Of a stretch of 64,000 bases of DNA, positions 55,810 to 64,000 are shown piece after piece. A program made the position numbers and the translations under genes. A model generated the notes under the pieces. It was not told the DNA's origin. It searched no databases and worked only from the letters and a program-made list of their open reading frames with translations. Positions within the stretch are counted from its first letter, which is position 1. Each line of letters begins with the position of its first letter. The DNA is from Macrotrachela quadricornifera. Its lineage: Eukaryota > Rotifera > Eurotatoria > Philodinida > Philodinidae. The stretch covers positions 1 to 64,000 of the forward strand of contig JAJEKB010020703.1 of assembly GCA_022393335.1 (NCBI GenBank), read 5' to 3'.

Positions 55810-57536
55810 ATGAATTCGGATCAGCAACGCAGTATGGAAAAAAGAGCAGAGATACTTCTAGAGAAAATAAAAGCTCAAATGGCGTCAAATGACAAACCAA
55901 TTAAACAACTACGTCCACCACCCGTCATTTCCTGGCACCATATTTGGCCACTCTCCGAACGGCAAGAAGCTGTTAAACAATCTCTTTTTCATAAACTTTC
56001 AAGAGAAATTCTTTTTCATATATTTCGCAATTTATCTGTACGTGATCTGGGTAGTGTCTCTCTAGTCTGTCGAACATTTAAAATGATTGCAGATGATGAT
56101 GAACTATGGAAGATGAAATGCAATAGTAAGCAGTAGTTATTTACTTTCTCTTTTTTTCAGTGATGATTTTCTATTTTTGTATAGTACCATCAAAACTTCA
56201 ATCAAAATCATACAAACTAATCTATATGGAATGGATGTATGAAAAATATTTAAGAAATATTGAAGTTGCGGAAATTGAACGTATGTACAGAATTCGAATA
56301 AGAGGTGCAGCTTGTGGAATTCCTGTTGGACATCCAATTTATCCATTGAGAGATAGAGGTAATGAACTAATTGCAACACCAGTAGGTGGCTTTCTCGAGC
56401 ATCCAAATTCTTCGGCTTACATGTAAGTTGTACATAATTTTGACTTTAACTTTATACATTTATAGGACTATTGAATTGTCTGTCAATCTGGATAAAACAG
56501 CAACAGTTCTCATCAATCTACTAGAAAAAGCTTCTAAATTCAAAGAAGAATGGCGAAACTCAATAATTCTTCAACAGATGATAACACGATACTATCGATT
56601 CATGCAGCTCAAAGCAGCAAATCCCTCAAATTTGCTCCTTATACCTACGATGGACATTGAAATAGTCTGGCAAACTCATCTTATTCGTCCTGAAATGTAT
56701 CGAAAAGATTGTCAACGTCTCTTTCATCAGATCATCGATCATTCACTAGTTTGCACAAATGAACTTGAACAATTTCTCAAAGACCAAGCATTTGAAGATA
56801 CTTGTCGACTTTACAAAGAAAAATTTGGTGAAGAATATTGTACATCTCTGTCAGAGGCTGAAAAACAAGAAAAAAAAGCACAACCAAAATATGAACGTCG
56901 CCTATTTAGAAAACTACGTTCTCTTCTACCAGTGCATACTTACTGGGATCAGACATACTACGAATTTTCAAACGAAATAGACAATAAAAATTATGAAAAT
57001 CCTTTCTCGTTTACTGAAGCGGATATTATTCTTGATGGAAATTGGTTAGAGTTATGTAGGGAATATATGCAGAAGATGCTGGAAAAAGTAGATGTTGAAG
57101 AGTATTATTCGATGGACGATGATCATTTCTCGATTGATTTAAGTCGAAGTTCTTTGATGTGTCTGAAAAAATCTTATGAACGATTTCTTTATATGGCAGC
57201 AAAATACGCACCCAATAGTAGCAATAATTATCAGTTCATGCATCCAACCTATGCGGTGAGTTCTATACTTTTAAATCTACTTTCTATTTATTTGTACAGA
57301 TTGATGTCATGTGGCATGCTCATATGCAAGAACCATTGAACTACATTAAAGATTGTATGCATTTGGTCGGTTTTGTCATTGATCATACTCCTTGGCCATC
57401 AGTTGACGAAACAACTATACAAAACTCTTGTTTGAATACAAGTTGTATTTGGAAAAAAGAATTTCAAACTACTATGGATACAGATCATCTGTACAATACA
57501 ATCGGCGAGTGTCATAGTGAATCCGATCCGGATTAG
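55810..57536 (+). CDS. F-box protein with DUF1399/GRDP-like region, four exons
   Basis: Exon 1 (55810-56125) has an F-box near residues 58-106: LFHKLSREILFHIFRNLSVR, then LVCRTFKMIADDDELWKMKC. Intron 1 (56126-56184, 59 bp) leads to exon 2 (56185-56422; KSYKLIYMEWMYEKYLRNIE). Intron 2 (56423-56465) leads to exon 3 (56466-57255), which carries the DUF1399 signature MDIEIVWQTHLIRPEMYRKD. Intron 3 (57256-57299) leads to exon 4 (57300-57536) with a second copy, IDVMWHAHMQEPLNYIKDCM. All junctions are GT/AG and keep frame. The F-box suggests an SCF ubiquitin-ligase adaptor; the DUF1399 part, known from plant and fungal glycine-rich domain proteins, would recruit the substrate. There is no glycine-rich C-terminus. 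An alternative acceptor for exon 2 at 56160 is possible but less likely. Confidence 0.85.
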
Positions 57537-58136
57537 ATTTAGCATACGATTGATTATGTACTTTCTATTGACATTTTTCAACATGATGTGACATGTGCTA
57601 CAACAATAGAAACGACTATCCGTTTCAAAATAAATGAAACATGACTGCAAATTGAATAACTTTTGATAGAAAGGAGATAGAGACCTGCGGTTTTCTAGAA
57701 AACCAAAGACAGTTCAAGTTCCCCTTACAATTACGATCGTGATGATACCAGTTTGTAGCCCATATTTTGCACTATCGAATGAAACGGACCTGACATTTTT
57801 CTGGCCTTCCAACGAGGAACTAGACCTTTTCCAGTGAGGGCCCTAAAATGCCTGATTTTTTATCCTCATACTATGCTTTCATTACCCAAAATACACTAAA
57901 ACTGATAAATAGATGTTTTTTGACTATGCTGAACCCTATGGCATCATCACTACTGTTCTCCAGACTACGGCTGGTGTTAAGAAAGATGACTAGTGCTGAA
58001 GTGGAGGTTTCGGTGGACTTAGGTTTGGCAAAAAAAAACAAGTCAAATTTCATCAATGTAAATATTTTTTGATTGAATTAATTTTCTATACAAGTTTCAG
58101 ATTTGATTCTTATTCTCAAACTCTTTCAAGTCAAGT

Positions 58137-58338
58137 TGTTAGGTGGTGTTATGATCTCCTCCAGATCTTTGTAATCACTCTCTCTATCTGTTTCATGATA
58201 TCCATCTCACTTTTGTATTCATGTATTCGTTCGTCGCTCCGGCCTATAAATAGACCGGTTTCAATTCAAAATAAAAGCAGTCATATACAGTTTCATCTCA
58301 TCTTATCTTATCATCCAACCGACGATGTAGAGTTAGCC
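58137..58338 (+). repeat. promoter-like or LTR-like repeat, copy 1
   Basis: Begins TGTTAGGTGGTGTTATGATC, has CCTATAAATAGACC (TATA-like, near 58239), then ATCTTATCATCCAACCGACG and ATGTAGAGTTAGCCAC. A longer relative is at 62752-63117. Lies directly before the Met of the transposase pseudogene. Confidence 0.45.
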
Positions 58339-58356
58339 ACTTTTCACAAAGCGATA

Positions 58357-59726
58357 ATGTCGAGAAAAGAATATTTTGGATCTGAGGTAAAGCAGCTAAT
58401 GTTTAGGATAATTAAGTTTGTTGAAAGTGAAAATAATGGTCCTATTATCCCATTATATAATACAAGTGATTGATTGGAGACAAAATTGAGTTGCGAAGTC
58501 GAACAGCATCAGAAACATCAACATTACCGGAGGGTGTACGTTGGAAAATGCGGAAACATCCATTAGATGTTTCCTTAGCAGTTTCTCCAAAAAAAGGTCA
58601 TTGTAGAAGAAGACTTGTGAAAGTAACTGAGCAGGATCCATATAATATTCGGTAGCTTATGTTTTGATGTTAAAATACTCTTTTATACCTGTTTTGTTTT
58701 AAATATCATTTTCATTTGATGCTGGCAGAAAAGATATACTTAACATCTAAGAAATGACTTCATCGTCTGCTAGATGATGATGCGGAATTTCCAATTAGAA
58801 GTAAAGGAACGCTTCCGAGATGGATGAAAAAACTGACGTTTCAATATAAGCAAGCATCGAAGATTTCAATTCCTATGAAATTAGTAAGTTTCATGGCTGA
58901 GAGCGAGCAAAATATTTTCGTATGCTCGATGAAACACGTTCCGATGGAACAATAATATTTTATCATGACGAAACTTGGAAAAATAGTGGAGAAGAAAAGA
59001 GAAGGACATGGTTCGATTGAAAAGCAACGATATGAAAGGTGAAAATGAACAGTTAGCACTTAAATCGAATAAGTATTTAAGTGTCTTTTTAGGAACCCGG
59101 CTGGCCATTTCAGCTCTTATTAGTAAGAATGGATTTCATCTTCCAAGTGTTGATATCTTTAAATGTGATCAAGATCACTCAATGGATACGACTCATTTTG
59201 CGGACTGGATTTCAAAAACTTGTTCTTTTTTTAGAGAAGAGTATGATTATATAGTATATTAACTATCCGCTATGTCTAAAGCTTTTGTATAAAAATTTTA
59301 GGATCTTGAGCTAAGATTTCAATAATTATCGATAATGCCACATGGCATAACAGTTTAATAGATGAGACCAAGCGTCCAAAAAGCTCATGGAACAAACAGA
59401 AAATAATTGACTGGCTAAATTCTCATCAATTAAATTGTCCTAATCGTGCTACGAAAGCTGAATTAATTCATATTGCCCTTGAAAATAAGAGAATGAAGGT
59501 ACATATACGAAACAATAACACAAGTTTTCGTTTATCTTATATTGAGCGATTAGCTTCAGGGTGGATAGTGGCATTGGGCGAATCTACCACTCAGAGTTAT
59601 TTTGATTATACCTATCACTATGAGATAGTTTTTAAACAAGCGGATGCGTTTGCTGAAGAACTTGAAAACGAATTGATTGATGAAGAAGCTGAAGTTACAT
59701 CTGATGGAACCGAAGAAAACAATTGA
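58357..59726 (+). pseudogene. IS630/Tc1-like DDE transposase pseudogene
   Basis: Pieces in order: MSRKEYFGSEVKQLMFRIIK, then in another frame TASETSTLPEGVRWKMRKHP, a gap with several stops, KGTLPRWMKKLTFQYKQASK, GTIIFYHDETWKNSGEEKRR (first catalytic Asp), ALISKNGFHLPSVDIFKCDQ, IIIDNATWHNSLIDETKRPK (second Asp), TKAELIHIALENKRMKVHIR and a terminal acidic tail EEAEVTSDGTEENN. The HDETW and DNATWH blocks are typical of eukaryotic IS630-type DDE enzymes. At least three frame changes or stops; some gaps could be short introns. Confidence 0.65.
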
Positions 59727-60299
59727 TCCATGATATTCATTTTTTGTTACTTTTAGAATTAAACTGATGCATTGATGAAATTCGACTTGTTTTTTTTTGC
59801 CGAACCTATGTCTATCGAAACCTCCACTTCAGCGCTAATCATCTTTTTTAACACTAGCGGTTGTCTGAGGAACAGTAATAATGATGCCATAGTGTTCAGT
59901 ATAGTCAAAAAACATCTATTTATGTTTTAGTGTAGTTTGGGTAATGAAAGCATAGTATAACGGTAAAAAATCTGGCATTTGAGGGCTCTCACTGCAGAAG
60001 GTCTAGCTCCTCGTTGGAAAGTCAGAAAAATATCAGGTTGGTTTCATTCGATAGAGAGAAATATGGGTTACAAACTGATATCATCAGGATCGTAATTGTA
60101 AGGAGAAATTAAACTACCATTGGTTTTTTAGGAAACTGGATCTATAGGAATCTATCTTGGGTTTTTGAAAAAAAAGTGGTTTTGTAGTCCCGAGTCTGCT
60201 CTTTTCAATGGTGAAAACTGCAGCTCTCTATCTCCTTTCTATCAAATGTTATTCAATTTACAGTCATGTTTCATTCATTTTGAAATGGATAGTACATAG

Positions 60300-60815
60300 G
60301 TCATTGTTTATGAACGATGAACTTATGCGTCTGACTCGCAAAAAATAGAATGGTTAATCTTCATCGTCTTTTCTTTATTTTGTTTTGCACAAACACTAAT
60401 ATATTCGTTTCATAACCTCGCTTTTCATTGATTCTTTTCATGGAAATAATCTAAATAAAATCTGTTCTCTCTTGCTTTTGAGTTTACAATTAAGAAACCT
60501 TTATTTTGAATTGTTTGTTATTGGTTATCTCGGATTAAATTTCAGTTTCTCAAGTATCTGTATCAAGAAGCAAAGTTCGTTTCCGAGGCTTGAAAATTCG
60601 AATTCGTTCGAGCAAAATTATCGTTTTAACATTAGAGCAACGACAATATTACTTTTTTTATTCTTCCATATCATTTTGTGTTATATTTGGCACATCCAAT
60701 AATGAAAAAATCGAACACTTCTTATGACACGTATGTATTGATCGTTTATAGCTAAAAAAAATGTTCGTCAAACTTCAGCAAAAAAAATAGAAAAAAAATG
60801 TTGATAATATATATT
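60300..60815. other. non-coding stretch
   Basis: AT-rich; no gene supported. Confidence 0.4.
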
Positions 60816-60819
60816 AATA

Positions 60820-61473
60820 TTTATTAAATGCTTGACCACAAGAAGCACAGAAATTTCCCGTAAAATTTTGTCTTGATGTACCACATTGAGTACAAGAACC
60901 AGTAGACGAACCTGCATATGCTGGTGGTGGGTAATCATTGATTGATAAAGGAGCCGTTTTATGTGAAGGAAAAGCACCATTTTGGCTGATTTCAATCAGT
61001 AACTCAAATCACAAAGATGAAAAATAGATTAACTACTTACGACAATATAATTATGATGATATTTTTTACTTGATGTTTCACAGCACGAACTGGTCTACGT
61101 TTTCTATATGCTCCAGTAAATACTGTAATAGTATTCAAACGCCAACTTGATGGTTTTGAAGATCTTGATGAATATTTTGCTGATTCTTCGACAATAGCTT
61201 GTCGTACTTGCTTCATTTGTCGTGATTGCATTATACAACATCCAACAAATGGACAAATCATTCCCAAAAATAGTGATAATGATAATAAGACATTTATTTG
61301 AACCAATAGCACTATTGATGTGACTGATCGATTGTTGAAATTCTTCTTGACTGACAACACCATTCAATTGAATTGGATGAACTGAATCAAATTCGGTTTT
61401 CATACATTCAGCTATAACATCAAATTAAAAACGCTTTAATTGAGTTGTCTAGTAGAAACTTACTCTGTACCAT
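60820..61473 (-). pseudogene. membrane protein with C-terminal zinc ribbon, one frameshift
   Basis: Exon 1 is 10 bp (61473-61464, ATGGTACAGA), then an intron 61463-61412 (GTAAG...TATAG). Exon 2 encodes MKTEFDSVHPIQLNGVVSQE then EFQQSISHINSAIGSNKCLI and enters a hydrophobic segment. Near 61285 the frame shifts by one base at a GGG run into GMICPFVGCCIMQSRQMKQV and then VEESAKYSSRSSKPSSWRLN. An intron (about 61047-60992, GTAAGT...AATCAG) joins to the last exon: PPPAYAGSSTGSCTQCGTSR then FCASCGQAFNKY, a C-x2-C...C-x2-C zinc ribbon after a Pro-rich PPPAY motif. Short cytosolic head, one or two membrane helices and a cytosolic tail are inferred. Function unknown. The frameshift may be a sequence error. 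Confidence 0.6.
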
Positions 61474-61479
61474 CGGCAC

Positions 61480-62636
61480 AAGAGAGCTGATGACATCAAC
61501 CTCGTATAACGATTTTATTTACTGTAAAAGAAATATAGATGTGAACAATTTTGCACGTCCTTTCATCGTTTGTTCTTTTTCTGAGTCAATCAGTGGATTA
61601 GGGTGTAGACATTGATAATAAAAGATTGACATAATTATGTTCACAGAATGAATGAACAAAGCTCGTAAATATAATGAACTTCTCCTGATAAGTCTGACGT
61701 TCGATTCATGTATCCTGTTAATTATTCTATTCTTTCTTCATACTACTTTTTTTTCATTCCTTACTAAGTCATCATTGATTTTTTTCTAATTTAACCTGGA
61801 TAAATTATTAATTGAATTTGATGTGCAAACATTGTTTCGACACAATGTTTTTTAGTTGAAATTATACAGTTATTTTGGTCCTTATCAGTGGCGTAGCCAG
61901 GAATTTTTGAGTATTGGGCCGTTTCCCAGCTAAATTATTTTGAGACATGGGCCATATTGGGCAATTAAAAATCAGTTGGGCCACATCTGCAGCTTTTTAA
62001 GAATCTGCTCTTATTACAACATTGATGTTTCTTTTCAAAGAAATTTGTTGTCGGCAGATTAGAGATAAACTCGCTCGCTATATTTTTCTTTTTTGTAAAA
62101 CAACTTTTTATTTTCAAATAACTAGTTGTTCATTTATATAACAAAACCCTTGATTAATCATTACATCCTCTGAACCATAATTTATTCTTTCAATACTACT
62201 ACTTCTATTTCTTCAGTGTACTTTGAAAACGACATTCATTCACATAATCTATTGGAGTTTCTATCCGGTAAAATTCGAGGATTTTATCAACACTTATACT
62301 ATTAAAATACTTGGTTCAAACTAAGTCAGTCATTTTCGTTCGAAAAAAGTTTTGTGTGGTCTCGAAGAGTCGATAAACATTCACTCGTATCTTTCTCATT
62401 GGCTTTGAGTGGAGTCACAAGTTTTTGTTCTCTTAAAAATACAGTTAGAGTACCATTATTTTGATCTGTGCTTCGTTGAAAATATTAACAACTGCTATTT
62501 CAAAATCATTTGCATAGATTTTACCAAGAATCAGTGTGTTGTGTGTAAAATAACATCATCAAATGAGGGAACGTTTTCAAGTGTCCAAAAGCTCTTCAGT
62601 TCGAACTTTATGCATTCGATAGATCCCAGTGAAGTA
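61480..62636. other. non-coding stretch with a lone transposon end
   Basis: No gene. At about 61886 CAGTGGCGTAGCCAGGAAT, followed by repeated TTGGGCC words (61915-61982), resembles the end of a hAT-like element; no partner end was identified. Confidence 0.4.
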
Positions 62637-62751
62637 CTTAGGGCAGTTCAAAAGTAGTGAGAGTGACACCTCAATAATGTGCATAAGCTCTACAAAGCTT
62701 TCTTTCTATATAGCTTGATAGAGAAAAGCATGCTCTATTTTTCTATGCTAT

Positions 62752-63117
62752 TGTTAGGTGGTAGTTCATACATTTGAATATATCATCTCCTTGTACATGT
62801 GTTCTCGTTATCTTCTCTCGTATTTGATATTTTCCTTTCGTTCTCCTTTACATATTTCGTTTGTATATCACATATATTTGGGTTTTTCCATTCCTGCGTA
62901 CCACATATGTTGCTCATTTCTTCTTTTTCTATGTGCGTTATCTTTTCATATGCAGTATGTTTCATGGGATCTATCCTGATTATCTGATCGACATTTCCTA
63001 ATGTTGTGTGATCTACTATCCTATATAAAGCCAGCGATTTTCTATGAATAAATAGAGTGTGTTCTACGACTACATTCATCTGATCTTATCATCCAGTCGA
63101 CGATCTATAGTTAGCCA
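62752..63117 (+). repeat. promoter-like or LTR-like repeat, copy 2
   Basis: Starts TGTTAGGTGGTAGTTC, has CTATATAAAGCCAGCG (TATA-like, near 63021), then ATCTTATCATCCAGTCGACG and ATCTATAGTTAGCCACC. Same order of blocks as 58137-58338, longer by ~160 bp in the middle. Short inverted tips TTAGGTGG / CCACCTA resemble LTR tips but no coding retroelement is attached. Confidence 0.45.
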
Positions 63118-63204
63118 CCTAGTACTATTTAGTCATGCTTCAACTAATATCATAATATTAAAATTTCGATAAGATCTATTTTTCCACCGTATATAACGCT
63201 TATA

Positions 63205-63690
63205 CTGTGTGTTTTGAATAACTTTTGATAGAAATAAGATAGACAGCTGCGGTTTTCACCATTGGAAAATGGAGATGAAGATGCACAGAACTGCATATTA
63301 TTTAATTTCCTAGACGTTGTCTTAAGATCCGTCAATCAATTTTCTAAGTATCGAGAAAAATTGTTTTTTATTTCTTCACAGAAATTGCTAGAGAATCACT
63401 TAGAGCTTCCACTAGAACATTTATAACTCCCAAAAGATTAATTCAAAATATTTGAATCTTCTACTTTTGCGTAAGTCGTCCATCGATGGTTTGAATACAC
63501 ATTTGACAATTGTGAATTTGCTGTAAACACTGCGAAATAGGTTTGTTTTTAAAGAGGTCGATTGAAAGCCTTTCAGGAGCCATGACAGCAAAATCTGTAA
63601 TATGCGATTCGATGCGCCTTCATTTCCTCTTTCGAACAATAAAAAACCGGAGTTTTCTATCTTGTCTCTATCAAAAGCTATTCAAAAAAT
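63205..63690. repeat. diverged relative of the 57.6-60.3 kb element ends
   Basis: GAATAACTTTTGATAGAAAT, then GATAGACAGCTGCGGTTTTC at 63214-63257, and the inverted form CGGAGTTTTCTATCTTGTCT, CTATCAAAAGCTATTC at 63650-63687. The same block forms part of the inverted ends of the IS630/Tc1-like element at 57616-60292. Apparently a short non-autonomous derivative nested in the 62641-63898 element. Confidence 0.5.
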
Positions 63691-64000
63691 ATCCATTGAA
63701 TAGCCATTACTATAACCGTCAAGTATAATGGAAAAACAAATCTCATCGAAATTTTATTATTATGATATTATTTGGAGCATGATTAAGTAGCATAGAAAGA
63801 TAGAGCATTCATTTCTCTAGCAAACTATGTAGAAAGAAAGCTTTTTAAAGCTCACTATACCGTATTAAAATGTCACCCTCACTACCTTTGGAGTGCCCTA
63901 CGTATGAAAAACCGCAAGAGATTGAATCTTGTTAAATCTTTTCTGTCCGAAGCTATAGGCATTTTACATGAATTTTAGCATAAAACAGCGTATATACCAA

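Larger units (their letters stand above)
57616..60292 (+). mobile_element. IS630/Tc1-like transposon with ~450-bp inverted ends, decayed
   Basis: Left end CTATCCGTTTCAAAATAAAT (57616) and complement at the right (to 60292). The inverted match runs to about 58065 / 59770, through ATTGAATAACTTTTGATAG, GACCTGCGGTTTTC and CGGTGGACTTAGG, with small indels. Encloses a rightward transposase pseudogene and a promoter-like repeat. Begins 80 bp after the stop of the F-box gene. No target duplication was recognised. Confidence 0.75.
62641..63898. mobile_element. Tc1/mariner-type non-autonomous element, ~110-bp inverted ends
   Basis: Ends GGGCAGTTCAAAAGTAGTGA (62641) and GGGCACTCCAAAGGTAGTGA (complement, from 63898), with TA on each side (62639-62640, 63899-63900). 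The inverted match continues ~110 bp through AAAGCTTTCTTTCTA and TAGAAAAATAGAG words. Inside are the promoter-like repeat (62752-63117) and a second inverted pair at about 63205-63250 / 63645-63690. No transposase frame. Confidence 0.75.

Noticed and set aside
1..64000. tRNA, rRNA or telomeric-repeat loci
   Set aside because: No cloverleaf-type box A/B pair, rRNA core or telomere-like hexamer array was recognised by eye; a covariance-model scan was not possible, so small RNA genes could be missed.

Overview
The window is AT-rich eukaryotic DNA that looks like a piece of a bdelloid rotifer genome. The grounds are short introns (about 40-60 bp) with GT/AG borders and a gene set dominated by families I associate with bdelloids: NHL-repeat proteins, divergent 7TM receptors with an EGF-like N-terminal motif, degenerate F-box proteins, RNI-type LRR proteins and a caspase-like protein. 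It also carries a very dense, nested load of DNA transposons and defective non-LTR elements. The species assignment is inference; nothing was searched.

Host genes are few and separated by repeats. Intact-looking: a caspase-like protein (2022-2756 +), the main exon of an NHL beta-propeller protein (24000-24913 +), a 7TM receptor (31679-32629 -), a small secreted protein (43181-43651 +), a large LRR protein (53257-55536 -), and divergently from it a four-exon gene joining an F-box to a DUF1399/GRDP-like region (55810-57536 +). Broken or uncertain: a 7TM receptor pseudogene split by two insertions (29511-31094 +), an F-box/LRR-like gene with a frameshift (33820-34990 -), an alpha-helical protein of unknown function (36682-37560 -) and a membrane/zinc-ribbon protein with a frameshift (60820-61473 -).

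Most of the rest is mobile DNA. Elements whose two ends I could match by eye: piggyBac (9307-11465, TTAA-type flanks, one nonsense codon); mariner (16074-17354 and 50756-52748, both dead); an old hAT (17474-21842, near-perfect 8-bp duplication) carrying two nested palindromic elements; an apparently intact hAT with a perfect 8-bp duplication (43973-48646); an unclassified DDE-like transposon with ~340-bp inverted ends (38496-42233); an IS630/Tc1-like element with ~450-bp inverted ends (57616-60292); a Tc1/mariner-type non-autonomous element (62641-63898); and many palindromic MITEs. A Jockey-like retrotransposon remnant (26265-29510 -) has lost its endonuclease region and is split by a later insertion.

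The most notable pattern is a dispersed family with the architecture of helentron-associated non-autonomous elements: a 5' sub-terminal inverted repeat, internal tandem repeats, the matching 3' inverted repeat, a short hairpin, and a shared terminal G-Y-T-A-C-T-T-G-T. At least six copies or ends occur (near 5764-7627, 12317-13961, 14059-14103, 22508-22997 reversed, 27077-28471, 42398-42630). One sits inside the reverse transcriptase, so its empty site can be read and shows no target duplication. A second pattern is a pair of large palindromic elements 37 kb apart that share the same three-copy internal core despite unlike outer ends.
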